A DNA stretch of 64,000 bases from Candidatus Scalindua sp. (GCA_031316155.1 JALDRB010000011.1:103215-167214), one strand, 5' to 3'. Positions 29,152-38,516 are shown, numbered from the stretch's first letter. The notes: generated from the letters alone by a model not told the origin. Program-made: numbers and translations.

Positions 29152-30327
29152 ATGAGTAGAACAGAGAATATGAGAAAAAAACAGAATTGTTTTAAATGGG
29201 TTCGGAATATGAAATCATCGTTGGGAATACTGATATTGTGTACCATTCTGATTTTTAATAACAAAATTATTCAAGCAAATATTGATACAATTCCTGAAAG
29301 AGAATGTTGTTCTGATATTTATGTAAATGTGACATCACATGGAGCGATTCCAGGTGACGGAGTAAGTGATACTGAACAGATCCGGCTTGCTCTTGATGTG
29401 GCACGAGCAAACAGGAAACCGGTGTATTTCCCGGCAGGTCAATATGACATCGAGGCTGCAGGTAATAACGCAATATTTAATGTTACCAACTTAAGCTTGG
29501 TTGGAGAATCTACTGGCTACACAGGGACATCTATTCTTAAAGTGTCGGAAAATTCTGTAACGACCAGCTCGGTACTTTATGCAGGAAATGGAAGGGTGCA
29601 AATAAGGGGTGTAGGTGTTGAATGCAACTCACGGGCTATGGTCGGGATTCACATGTATAAGACAACAGGGCAAGGTACCTGGATTGAGAAAGCCGGTGTT
29701 TCAGGGGCTACACACACTGGCTGGCTTATTGAGCAAGCTCAGGGCGCGATCATAAGTAATGTGAGTGGAAGCTGTAATGCTGGTGCAGGGTTCCTGATAT
29801 ACGGAAGCAATGCACTGTCTATTCATCGACTCCATGCAATTCGTAACGGAGGTGCTGCTGTCGTCATTCTCGGTTCTTCACCCAAGAATATCTATATTCC
29901 TGATGGGCTCTTGTTAAAGTCTCAATCTCCCAACTGGCCTCGTACATCAGGGGCTGTATCCATTACCGACACTGTTATTGAGCACAATGGTGGACATACT
30001 GTTGTGGTTAATGGGATCTTAAACGGAATAACCTCTATCCGAGCAATAACCACAGAGGGAAACGGTGACGGTGTCCTGATTGATAGGGCTTTTTTTACCC
30101 GTATTTCTGAGTCTAGGGTAACCGCTCCAACAGCTGATGGCGTGCCTATTAAAATCATAGACAGTCACGGATGCTCAATTATAGACAATATATTACGATT
30201 AGATCCGATTGCAAATCCTCGTACTGATGTGTTGGTACGAGTTGAAGGGAACTCAAACGGATGTAGAATAATTGGGAATAGTTACAATACCCATTTCTAT
30301 GCACCCGCTATTGTTGAGTATCAATAG
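29152..30327 (+). CDS. Secreted pectate-lyase-superfamily right-handed beta-helix protein
   Basis: 391 residues from ATG 29152 (AAGGAGGT seven bases ahead). A basic N-terminus and hydrophobic core (SSLGILILCTILIFN) form a signal peptide. The mature start VNVTSHGAIPGDGVSDTEQIRLAL ... RKPVYFPAGQYDI is the hallmark of Pectate_lyase_3/glycosyl-hydrolase-28-like beta-helix proteins, followed by coils such as IRGVGVECNSRAMVGIHM, ISNVSGSCNAGAGFLIYGS and ITDTVIEHNGGHTVVVNG. The catalytic residues of this broad superfamily cannot be assigned by eye, so activity on polysaccharide is only a possibility. It shares an exported-protein neighbourhood with the genes on either side. Confidence 0.75.
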   Translation: MSRTENMRKKQNCFKWVRNMKSSLGILILCTILIFNNKIIQANIDTIPERECCSDIYVNVTSHGAIPGDGVSDTEQIRLALDVARANRKPVYFPAGQYDIEAAGNNAIFNVTNLSLVGESTGYTGTSILKVSENSVTTSSVLYAGNGRVQIRGVGVECNSRAMVGIHMYKTTGQGTWIEKAGVSGATHTGWLIEQAQGAIISNVSGSCNAGAGFLIYGSNALSIHRLHAIRNGGAAVVILGSSPKNIYIPDGLLLKSQSPNWPRTSGAVSITDTVIEHNGGHTVVVNGILNGITSIRAITTEGNGDGVLIDRAFFTRISESRVTAPTADGVPIKIIDSHGCSIIDNILRLDPIANPRTDVLVRVEGNSNGCRIIGNSYNTHFYAPAIVEYQ

Positions 30328-30717
30328 CTTTTGGCCTATTGAGAATATTTTGAGTTTAATGATTATTCATTTTTGATGTCTTTAATAATGATGCAACTAT
30401 AGAGTGTTTTTGATACCTCTCTGACTCCTGTTTCTCGTATAAACGTCTCCTCATAATCGGATTAGCTCTTAACATGCCTACTACAAAGGTATTGTTAAAA
30501 TAAGATGTGGTGTTTGAACAAACAGGCGTATAGTTTTTTCTGTATTTGTTGTATTTGGCTCTTAATATTTCTGCTTAATCGTGAAATTTATTGTCCGGAG
30601 TCAACAATTTTTCCTATTGTAGTTCGTAAAGAAATATTATTGTAAAACTGATTCAGGGCTCTTAATTAGGTTAAGGGGGCCCTAAAATGAGATTTGTATG
30701 CAGAAAAAAATATTTAC
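30328..30717. other. Intergenic, no gene seen
   Basis: AT-rich non-coding sequence between the beta-helix gene and a HEAT-repeat remnant. Frames are short and stop-rich on both strands. I find no tRNA, repeat copy or terminator hairpin that stands out. Confidence 0.5.
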
Positions 30718-30804
30718 TCACTTGCATTGAACGATTTTTTCACCAGAGATGTTGCTGCTAAGGCATTAAAGAAGATAACAGGAGCGGATTTCGTTATACG
30801 GTAG
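30718..30804 (+). pseudogene. HEAT-repeat protein, C-terminal fragment
   Basis: Encodes [20 protein letters not shown] then GADFVIR and a stop, differing from the end of the HEAT protein at 16521-17690 by only a few residues; the DNA is also very similar. The rest of the gene is absent. It is a leftover from a duplicated or rearranged paralog. Confidence 0.8.
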
Positions 30805-31026
30805 CCTTTCTGTTATTGCTCTAATTAGTATCTGTTGCGGAAAAGACTTTTTTAGTAACTTCTCTGAGTAGTATAGGGCTTTAACAATTTGTAAGAAAAT
30901 CTGAAACCAAGAATCTTTATTTTATAGTGGAAATAGATGTTATTTTACAATTTTACTCGATCTGCTTACATACCTCTTCTGAAAATCTCAATATTTCTCA
31001 GCAATATGATTTATACGATATCGTTT

Positions 31027-31460
31027 TTATGAACTATTTGCCCGCGTTACCAACTTGTGGCAAAAGACTCCCATGCCTACAGAAGAAGCAAAACTCTTAA
31101 ATCCACGATAATGACACCTCATGAGACGATATGCCCGTTTTAAGACAGAAATCGATTCCTCAATCCCTGCTCGAAAGCTTTGCCACGGTTGAAGCAAATC
31201 ATTGCCCCAATCTGATGCTCTCCTGGGAATGGCAAGCACCTTCACCTTCTATTCGTGCTCTTCCATTTCTTTTGGTTCAGATCGAAACCTTTTGTCTGCT
31301 ACCAATACTTCCGGGTACTCGACAAATTGCTCTTTATGTCTTTCAAGCACACTCAATACGTTCATTGTCCCGGCATCACAGTCTGTTATAAATTTGTCTT
31401 TCGTTACTGCTTTAGTATGAGTTTGGTATCTTTCTCCAGACCTGCATCCCAAAACGTAAA
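31027..31460 (-). pseudogene. Transposase remnant (ISNCY-like), frameshifted C-terminal part
   Basis: On the minus strand, two adjacent frames reconstruct the end of a DDE transposase: GERYQTHTKAVTKDKFITDCD, NVLSVLERHKEQF, EYPEVLVADKRF, then after a frame change VKVLAIPRRASDW, FRAGIEESISVLKRAYRL and RCHYRGFKSFASSVGMGVF. The FRAGIE...SVLKRA motif with the late glutamate and the FASSVG helix fit ISNCY-type transposases. Stops and at least one frameshift make it dead, and no N-terminal half is present. Confidence 0.65.
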
Positions 31461-31675
31461 TCTACAATCCTCTCTGCTATGTTCAATAATTAGAATGGTT
31501 ACTGCTGGTTAAAATATGGTCAAAAATTTGTTTCAACATTAATTAACCGGTATCTATCTAAAAATAATAAACGAAACACATTCTACTCGTATGGTTAAGT
31601 GTGTGCATATAACTTTGGTGGTAGTTAAAGGTTGTAATGATTGAAAAAGAATAGATGTGAAAAAAAATGCGAGAA

Positions 31676-31691
31676 TGGCATAGAGGTTGCG
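31676..31691 (+). promoter_or_regulatory. Putative sigma-54 promoter of the subtilase gene
   Basis: TGGCATAGAGGTTGCG matches the -24 (TGGCA) and -12 (TTGC) boxes with the correct six-base separation. The predicted start is near 31702, leaving a ~160-base leader before the ATG at 31864. If used, transcription would need an enhancer-binding activator; none is encoded in the window. The preceding 200 bases otherwise show nothing notable. Confidence 0.5.
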
Positions 31692-31863
31692 AATTGCTCA
31701 AATTCATTGGAATACCAGAGTTATATTGCGGAACTTAGCTTGTTTTATAAAAAATACATCTAAGAAGGGAGGTAGGAGTATGTAATGGAAAAAGTGTTAT
31801 AAAGTAGTTAAAGAGTAGCCTAATTTTTAATTGTTTTTTTATCTTTTATTCATGGAGGGGATT

Positions 31864-33765
31864 ATGAAAGTAAATAAATTTTTGTCTATGGTAACTTTAG
31901 TCGGTTTGTTTTCGTGTGGTCAAGCATATGCTGGTAAATTAGAAGAGGGTCAAAGCCATCGAAAGGTAATAAATGAACATAAACCTTTAAATGGAAGTGT
32001 TGCCAATTCGAAGAAAAAAACTCTCAATGGTCATGAATTTACTTTTGTCAAGTTCGTAGACGAAGAGGGGAACATGAGCGAAGTTATTCTAGATCCTAAA
32101 GGAAATCCTGTTTCTGAAAAAGTATTACCAGCAGTTGAAAAATCTTTGATAGGAGACAGTCTTACAGAAATTCTTGGTAGGAAGCCGTCTGACTCAGAAT
32201 ATGTTGAAGATAATGAGTTGCTTAATGTTACCGTAGCTCTAAAGGAAGATGAGGAAGAGGAGATAGAAGAAGAAAGCCGTGCTTCTGGTGTGGTAGATAT
32301 TGATGATGGATTTACTATATCAAAAATCAATGAAGTTATAGTTACAGAAGAAGAGATCAAAACCTTAACCAATGAAAAAGCAAAGAGGCTTACTTCAAAT
32401 GCTAAAAGAAGAAAAAGCAAGTGGAGCGCAAAACTTAAAAAACTTGCAGAAAGAACCGGTCTGGAGAAACATAGTGTGTTAAAAGAGGCAATTGAAAAAG
32501 GCTTGCCTTCATTTACAATACCTCTTAAGAAGAGATCTATTAAGGGTTTTGTAAAAGCTAATAAAGATTTGCTTGATGGAGTAGAACTCTATGTAGAACC
32601 ACAAGGCGAAATCGCCGCAGCAATGAGATCAACGAAGGTAGACCCTTATGCAATCAGCTACACAGGCAGGCAAGGAGATGGTATAGGGATCTACATGAGT
32701 GAAACTGGCTGCCCGGACAACGGTTTTATAACCAACTATAAAAGGATATCCGGTTCTCGGGATTGGCATAATGAAAATGTGAGCGCTATCATAAGAGGAG
32801 TGTCTCCTGAATCTTATCTCTATTGTCGTGGTGGTTATACCTTACCTTCTTTTTATGACCTGTGGTTAACTCCTGCAGCGAATGGAACTCCTAATATCTA
32901 CATTCAAAACCACTCGTGGCGACAGCAAACAGATACTTTTTATAATACATTAGACAGGGATTTTGATAATTGTGTCTATGATGGCTCCCAGACAATCTTT
33001 GTGGCTGCCGGAAATGACGTTGTCAACGTAACTACACCTGCTAAAGGTTTGAACGTGATTACTGTGGGTAATTACAATGATAGTAGCAACACAATTAACT
33101 CATCATCATGTTATCGTGACCCACAAACAGACAATCAGAAACCTGAAATTGTTGCCCCTGGTACCGGAATAGCCGCAGGTGGGTGGACAGGGACAGGTAC
33201 CAGTATGGCGAGTCCTCATGCTGCTGGCTTTGCTGCAGACCTTATGTCTGCATATCCATCGTTTAGATTTAGACCGTATCTTGTAAAAGCTGCTATGTTA
33301 GCCGGTGCTTCAAATACGATTAGTGGCGGAGCTGATAAGGTTGGTACTGGTGGAATTAATTTTTACAGGACTTACTATAACAGTAATTTTTTTTGGTGGA
33401 CTGGTTCCAACAGTGATTTTTCTTACTTTGATGCCAGAGACATAAATCCATTTAACGGAAGTATTGACGTTCTGGTACAGCTTACTGCATACCGAAATAC
33501 AAGAATTGTCCTGAGCTGGCTCAATAGAGGAAGTTACACTTATTCCCATAGATCAGATGCCCATCCAATAGGAATGGATATGGACTTTAAGGTTTATGAT
33601 CCAAGTGGTCAATATGTGGGCGGATCATTTTCATATGACAATCCTTATGAATTTCTCTCTTTTACTCCTACCGTTTCAGGTACATACAAAATAAGTATAA
33701 GAAGATACAGTAACAGAGATAACAATTCAAAACTTCGTATGGGTCTAGCTGTTGATCGGAGTTAA
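31864..33765 (+). CDS. Secreted subtilisin-family (S8) serine protease with an atypical catalytic acid
   Basis: The start at 31864 follows GGAGGGG (31854-31860), giving 633 residues; an in-frame upstream ATG at 31831 is not needed. A signal peptide (FLSMVTLVGLFSCGQAYA) and an acidic propeptide-like region of ~230 residues precede the catalytic domain. Ser447 lies in GTSMASPHAAG, the oxyanion Asn is in VAAGND, and the His candidate is H302 (DWHNE). At the normal Asp-Thr-Gly position the sequence reads E280-T-G (IYMSETGCPD). After ~510 comes a beta-sandwich P-domain-like tail (DFKVYDPSGQYVGG, YKISIRRYS). Probably exported and able to process surface or secreted proteins. The Glu substitution may tune or reduce activity; D285 close by could substitute. 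Confidence 0.88.
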   Translation: MKVNKFLSMVTLVGLFSCGQAYAGKLEEGQSHRKVINEHKPLNGSVANSKKKTLNGHEFTFVKFVDEEGNMSEVILDPKGNPVSEKVLPAVEKSLIGDSLTEILGRKPSDSEYVEDNELLNVTVALKEDEEEEIEEESRASGVVDIDDGFTISKINEVIVTEEEIKTLTNEKAKRLTSNAKRRKSKWSAKLKKLAERTGLEKHSVLKEAIEKGLPSFTIPLKKRSIKGFVKANKDLLDGVELYVEPQGEIAAAMRSTKVDPYAISYTGRQGDGIGIYMSETGCPDNGFITNYKRISGSRDWHNENVSAIIRGVSPESYLYCRGGYTLPSFYDLWLTPAANGTPNIYIQNHSWRQQTDTFYNTLDRDFDNCVYDGSQTIFVAAGNDVVNVTTPAKGLNVITVGNYNDSSNTINSSSCYRDPQTDNQKPEIVAPGTGIAAGGWTGTGTSMASPHAAGFAADLMSAYPSFRFRPYLVKAAMLAGASNTISGGADKVGTGGINFYRTYYNSNFFWWTGSNSDFSYFDARDINPFNGSIDVLVQLTAYRNTRIVLSWLNRGSYTYSHRSDAHPIGMDMDFKVYDPSGQYVGGSFSYDNPYEFLSFTPTVSGTYKISIRRYSNRDNNSKLRMGLAVDRS

Positions 33766-33780
33766 TGGTTTTTTCTTTGT

Positions 33781-33811
33781 GTAAAAGAGGCGCTAATAGC
33801 GCCTCTTTTAC
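33781..33811 (+). terminator. Rho-independent terminator after the subtilase gene
   Basis: A perfect 14-bp stem GTAAAAGAGGCGCT / AGCGCCTCTTTTAC closes an AAT loop sixteen bases after the stop codon. The T-run is part of the 3' arm (CTCTTTTAC) and the A-run part of the 5' arm, so it may act in both directions. Confidence 0.85.
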
Positions 33812-33901
33812 GATATTTTGAAAGAGTTTATAAAGAACAATTATGGTGTTTCCTCACTTGTTAAACTTTTATCTTTGTTCACATTTGGTTTTGGATACTA
33901 A

Positions 33902-35650
33902 CCCGGATATCTCACCGTCAGCTTGAAAAATCCTTTTGTTTATGGTATAAGTTGTATATATATAATACTTTATAGTCATATACGGGAGGTGGTGGATGGA
34001 AACAGTGTGTCAACAAATGTTGTTTGATTTTCAAGAATTAGGAAAGCGTAAAGTAGTAGCAGAATTTAACGGTGGAACTATTTCTACTGATTCTGGAGCT
34101 CTTCTTTTGAGGGAAGTAGAGCGTGGAAGAGACATTTTAAAACAGTTTTCAAACTGTTTCATAGACTACCGTGACCAGGACGAAATAGAACACACATTGA
34201 AAGAGCTAATTTCACAACGAGTATATGAGATAGCATTAGGATACGAAGATTTAAATGATCATGACAAATTGAGAGCAAATCCTTTGTTAGCGGTATTGTG
34301 TGGTAAAACAGATCCGAGTGGTCAAGACAGGCGTTGTGAACGAGACAAAGGCAAAGCATTGGCAGGCAAGAGTACTTTAAATAGGCTGGAGTTAACACCT
34401 CCTGATGCCACAGAAAAAAGCCGTTATAAAAAGATAGTCTATCAGGAAGAAAATATTAAGAGTTTTTTTATAGATACTTTTTTAGATTCGCATAAAGAGA
34501 AACCAAAACAAATAATCTTGGATTTAGATGCAACTGATGATCCACTTCATGGTAAGCAGGAAGGCCGTTTTTTTCATGGTTATTATGGGTGTTATTGTTA
34601 TTTGCCTTTATACATCTTTTGTGGAAAGCATTTGCTTTGTACCAAACTTAGACCCTCGGATATAGATGCTAGTGAGGGATCTAAAGAGGAAGTAGAAAGG
34701 ATAGTCAAGCATATACGTAAAGAGTGGCCTGAGGTAAAAGTCATTCTACGTGCTGATTCTGGCTTTGCTAGAGAGGATTTAATGAGATGGTGTGAAACGA
34801 ATAGTGTAGATTACATATTTGGTTTAGCAAAGAATGCACGTCTCAAGAAGATAATTGAAAATGAATTGAAAGAAGCACGAGAAGGATATGAACAGACAAA
34901 GAATGCGTTTCGTGTATACAAAGATTTTACATACAGGACACTGGATAGCTGGTCTAAAGAGAGGCGAGTTATTGGTAAGGCGGAGCATCTGACAAAGGGA
35001 GCCAATCCACGTTTTGTGGTAACATCGTTAAAAGAGGATAAAATTGATGCAAGGAGTCTTTATGAGAATGAATATTGTGCTCGTGGAGAGATGGAAAATC
35101 GCATCAAAGAGCAGCAATTGTATTTGTTTGCAGATAAAACCAGTTCAGAAACTATGAGGGCAAATCAGCTTAGATTATGGTTTTCTTCGGTTGCCTATGT
35201 CTTGTTGAATGAGCTCAGACGAGTTGGTTTGCGTTCAACGGAATTTGCAAAGGCTCAGTGTCACACGATACGTAATAAGCTTCTGAAGATAGGCGGCCAA
35301 ATTCGAATCAGTGTGAGACGAATTAGCTTTTCTTTAGCTAATGGTTATCCATATCAAAAAATCTTTTATCAAGCTTACGTTAACTTGCGCAAAGCGTACC
35401 AATTGTCATGTTATGCCGAAGGGTAATTTACGCTAACCTTTTATTGGAAGAATTAAAACAGAATCGATAACTGCGGGAGAAGAACGTCCAAAAACTGATT
35501 ATTATCTCATCACTCCATGCCTATGCATAATTTATAGAGTGAGAAACCAGTTTTTTGTGCTTTGAGAAAAAGTGAACCACTTAATACCAAGGCAAGCTGG
35601 CTGTTTTTGCGAAATTTTGATGATATTTTTCTATCGGTGAGAAAAGCGGG
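33902..35650. mobile_element. Complete IS1380-family insertion sequence
   Basis: Terminal inverted repeats are visible: left CCCGGATATCTCACCG from 33902, and right, read inward on the minus strand, CCCGCTTTTCTCACCG from 35650. They match at 13 of 16 positions. The flanks read CTAA on the left and CTAG on the right, compatible with a 4-bp CTAG target duplication with one change. The element is ~1.75 kb, carries one intact transposase gene, and splits off the N-terminal part of a GH57/DUF3536 gene to its right. Confidence 0.8.
33996..35426 (+). CDS. IS1380-family transposase
   Basis: 476 residues with GGGAGGTGG ahead of the ATG. Family landmarks: FNGGTISTDSGALLLREV, DYRDQDEIEHTLKELISQRVYEIALGYEDL, the LAGKSTLNRLE block, the first catalytic Asp in LDLDATDDPLHGKQEGRFFHGYYG, the second in LRADSGFAREDLM, and the late glutamate in EYCARGEMENRIKEQQLY. 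The C-terminal helix with QLRLWFSSVAYVLLNELR is also standard. The reading frame is intact and both terminal repeats are present, so the copy could be active. It is unrelated in detail to the transposase at 17962. Confidence 0.95.
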   Translation: METVCQQMLFDFQELGKRKVVAEFNGGTISTDSGALLLREVERGRDILKQFSNCFIDYRDQDEIEHTLKELISQRVYEIALGYEDLNDHDKLRANPLLAVLCGKTDPSGQDRRCERDKGKALAGKSTLNRLELTPPDATEKSRYKKIVYQEENIKSFFIDTFLDSHKEKPKQIILDLDATDDPLHGKQEGRFFHGYYGCYCYLPLYIFCGKHLLCTKLRPSDIDASEGSKEEVERIVKHIRKEWPEVKVILRADSGFAREDLMRWCETNSVDYIFGLAKNARLKKIIENELKEAREGYEQTKNAFRVYKDFTYRTLDSWSKERRVIGKAEHLTKGANPRFVVTSLKEDKIDARSLYENEYCARGEMENRIKEQQLYLFADKTSSETMRANQLRLWFSSVAYVLLNELRRVGLRSTEFAKAQCHTIRNKLLKIGGQIRISVRRISFSLANGYPYQKIFYQAYVNLRKAYQLSCYAEG

Positions 35651-35662
35651 CTAGTGTCGTTT

Positions 35663-36255
35663 TTGTACGGAAATACACTCCTATTCTCTCGGAAACCTTT
35701 TTAAAGATAAACAGGAAAAGATATTAAACCAGATAGTTCAATTAAAGTGTGATGGAGTGGAAGCTGCCTACCGTAAGATATATGAAAACAGCAGGTTGCT
35801 TAACTGTTTTCACAACTTACGGCAGCCACTTCCCAGCCCCTTTTTTGCAGCGGCTGAATATGTTCTGAATGCAAATCTGAAAAAATTTTTTGAAGAAGAT
35901 ACTGTGGATTGTGAAAGACTCACACGATTGATAGGGGAATTGAAAGGATGGTCAGTTCCTCTTGAATCAGCGGCAATCGGGTTTGCCCGCAGGCTCGTGG
36001 TTAAATGCTATGATGGACAACTTGAAAGGTTGTCCGGAAGATAGCGTGAAATGTGAGAAGATCGGTGCTGTACTCGAATTAACAAAAGCCTTGTCCTTAT
36101 CAGTCGATTTGTGGAATGCACAGAATGCTTATTTCTTCATAAAAGATAAACTTTACCGTACCATGCAGAAAAAGTCGGAGAGTGGAGATGCTTCTGCCAA
36201 AAAGTGGGTTGAAGCGTTTCGCAGGCTGGGCAATAATTTGAATATAAAGGAATAG
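35663..36255 (+). pseudogene. GH57-type glycosidase, DUF3536 C-terminal remnant
   Basis: Downstream of the IS end, the frame GNLFKDKQEKILNQIV, CDGVEAAYRKIYENSRLL, NCFHNLRQPLPSPFFAAAEYVLNANLKKF, ELKGWSVPLESAAIGF matches the helical DUF3536 domain at the C-terminus of large GH57 glycosidases. A frameshift around 35970-36040 moves coding to another frame (KIGAVLELTKALSLSVDLWNAQNAYFF ... FRRLGNNLN), where it ends normally. The catalytic domain is absent, so the gene has been destroyed by truncation at the IS and by the frameshift. Confidence 0.75.
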
Positions 36256-36389
36256 GGCAGATCAGATTTTTCCAAAAAGATTTCATTTTTTTTCGTTTGT
36301 GGTGTCTTATTTGCGCATTTATAAAAATCAATTTCTATAATCATTAGGTTGCAATTTTAAGGTGCTTTAATATCGATTTTGAAACTTTC

Positions 36390-37937
36390 ATGAAGAGATT
36401 CTTTGTATTCATATTTTTGGTTTTAATTTTTTCATTAAGTTCATCCAGAGCATTTTCTGATGGTTCTGTTTATATTTACGACAATGATATATGGAGATTA
36501 TTTCCTGAAGATCAACAATTTTGTGTTATAAATTACAATGCGGGTCTTCAACGTATGATTTTAACGGTTGATACAGCAAAAGAATTAGAAGGGGAAAAAG
36601 CAGTTTGGATTTTTCCCGTGCCTGCCAAACCAGATAAAACTAATATCAATATTGTACAAAATTTTCCTCGGTTGCATGGCTATGATGTTGAAAAAAGAGC
36701 TGACAGGTCTATTTCTGAAGTGTTTAAAGTTATACAGGCGTCTCAAATATACACGCTTCCTTTTATCATGCTAGGAGGTTTTGTTGGAGAATCTGATAAA
36801 GAGTCAGGGGTAACCGTTCACGAGAGCATTGAAAAAATGGGTTTAAAAACTGAACTGGTTTCCGCTGTCGAGGGTTCTTCATTAACTGATTATCTAGAAG
36901 CAAATGATTTGACTCTCCCGATGGCATCCATGTCAATAATAGATGAATATATTGGACGGGAATTCTCTTTTGTTATATCCTGGATTTCAAATATTGAAAC
37001 TTTTAAAGAGCAGCAAAAAGAAAGATTCAATGAGATTGGAAACGTACTGGCTGTTTCTATTAGTTTTCCTGCGGACAAGATATATTACCCTCTGAAACTC
37101 ACATCGGTATATGGCAACAATTACGTTTCGGCAATTGTATACGTCATGGATTATGTTAAGCCAGAATTATATGACGGGATAGAGGTTGGCAGTGAAGTAA
37201 ACTATTTTTTTCAAAAAGAATTAAGTGTACCTGATGAGCTTGGAGACTTTTTTGCCGGTTACGAAAAAGAACCAACTCTATATCCCACAAGAGAAGGTAA
37301 AAAACAGGGTTTTACGGTAAAAGAGGTAAAATATACGAAAATCAAAATAGATACACTTTCAGAATTTTTGAATCAAGATTTATGGATGGAGAGATCCGCT
37401 TCGTTCAGATTAAAAGCTGTTCTTTTTGCAATAGGATATAAATTGATATATGGAATTTTCATTTTTTCATTGTGTTCTTGTTTGGCTAGTTTTTTATCAG
37501 GACGCATAATTTTTAAGAATAGAACAATCTCAAAATTGCGGCTCACACTGTTCGGATTTTGGAACTTCCTGACTTTAATTGGTTTTTCCTACGCAGCTTA
37601 TATAATGAAGATGGATGTTAATGGAACGATATCGAACGGAACACAACAAAGAAACGTTTCTTTAGAAAAAGTTGTCATTCGTACTTTACTTTTTGCTCTC
37701 GTGTTTCCGATTTTGTGGTTGATATTCACTGTTATACTAGGAAGCAGGTGGGGAGAGAGTTTCGTATATTTATCGAAGGATGCTTTCATTATTTGGTTAG
37801 GTTACGGCATTTTCCTTTCTCCCTTTGTTTGGGGTTACTATAATAACAGGAAAATTCTGATGTTTACGGTGCTTTTTTCTGTTTTATTTGTAGTATTAAC
37901 TGTTTCTTCACAGGTGTTGTTAACTGTGCTACTCTAA
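36390..37937 (+). CDS. DUF2330-like exported membrane protein
   Basis: 515 residues. A signal peptide (FVFIFLVLIFSLSSSRAFSDG) is followed by a large extracytoplasmic region (to ~345) with INYNAGLQRMILTVDTAKEL, AVWIFPVPAKPDKTNI, YVMDYVKPELYDGIEVG, a pattern like DUF2330. At least four transmembrane helices make up the C-terminal third (LIYGIFIFSLCSCLASFL, LTLFGFWNFLTLIGFSYAAYI, VIRTLLFALVFPILWLIFTVIL, WLGYGIFLSPFVWGYY, and a final hydrophobic stretch). The function is not known. No operon partner: an IS-truncated pseudogene lies upstream and a structured repeat downstream. Confidence 0.6.
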   Translation: MKRFFVFIFLVLIFSLSSSRAFSDGSVYIYDNDIWRLFPEDQQFCVINYNAGLQRMILTVDTAKELEGEKAVWIFPVPAKPDKTNINIVQNFPRLHGYDVEKRADRSISEVFKVIQASQIYTLPFIMLGGFVGESDKESGVTVHESIEKMGLKTELVSAVEGSSLTDYLEANDLTLPMASMSIIDEYIGREFSFVISWISNIETFKEQQKERFNEIGNVLAVSISFPADKIYYPLKLTSVYGNNYVSAIVYVMDYVKPELYDGIEVGSEVNYFFQKELSVPDELGDFFAGYEKEPTLYPTREGKKQGFTVKEVKYTKIKIDTLSEFLNQDLWMERSASFRLKAVLFAIGYKLIYGIFIFSLCSCLASFLSGRIIFKNRTISKLRLTLFGFWNFLTLIGFSYAAYIMKMDVNGTISNGTQQRNVSLEKVVIRTLLFALVFPILWLIFTVILGSRWGESFVYLSKDAFIIWLGYGIFLSPFVWGYYNNRKILMFTVLFSVLFVVLTVSSQVLLTVLL

Positions 37938-38051
37938 AAACAGCTACCATTATCGTAATTTTGTTCATTTCATGGTCGGTTTTTTAAAAAGGTCGAGATT
38001 TTTGTATTTTTAAACATGTATGATTCACTCCATGAGTGACCAGAGTACTAT

Positions 38052-38166
38052 TATACTCATCTAATAATGGTTTTTCGGATAAAATCCGGTATACAATTGA
38101 CCGAGTAAAGTCCTCGGCGCCTGGCCGGGGATACCTTCGCCAGGAATTGGTTTCTAGGAAAACCAA
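38052..38166 (+). repeat. Structured dispersed repeat, copy 1
   Basis: TATACTCATCT, TAATGG-TTTTCGGATAAAATCCG, GAGTAAAGTCCTCGGCGCC, GGGGATACCTTC, and TTGGTTTCTAGGAAAACCAAA occur in the same order and spacing as at 47550-47666. Internal hairpins include CGGAT-AAA-ATCCG, CCTGGC/GCCAGG and TTGGTTT/AAACCAA. The central GC-rich word is shared in inverse orientation with repeats at 9121 and 49713. Confidence 0.75.
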
Positions 38167-38214
38167 AAATCAAATCGTTCTAGTATAATCGAGAGAAGAA
38201 AAAGGTATGGGGAA

Positions 38215-38472
38215 GTGTCTGGAAATCTTTACATTCGGTTCTGGGGTGTAAGAGGAAGTATTGCAACTCCGGGGAAAGATACCGTTCAATACGGTGGCAA
38301 TGCGTCCTGTGTTGAAGTCAGATGCGGAAATAAAGTCATTATCCTGGATGCCGGTACCGGCATAAGGGAATTAGACAATAAACTCCTCAAGGAAAAACCG
38401 CGACACATAAATATCCTGTTTTCACATTTTCATTACGACCATATCGAAGGATTCCCCTTTTACAAAATTTAA
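38215..38472 (+). pseudogene. MBL-fold metallohydrolase, truncated N-terminal part
   Basis: From GTG 38215 the frame encodes LYIRFWGVRGSIATPGKDTVQYGGNASCVEV, VIILDAGTGIREL and ILFSHFHYDHIEGFPF, the beginning of a metallo-beta-lactamase-fold hydrolase of the kind often fused or adjacent to sensor genes, including the HxHxDH zinc motif. It stops after 85 residues, about one third of the normal length, exactly where ATCGTAAATC-type heptad repeats (38474-38512) begin. The rest has been deleted or replaced by the repeat. Confidence 0.8.
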
Positions 38473-38516
38473 TTCAAAATCGTAAATCCTAAATCGTAAT
38501 TCGTAAATTGAACCAT

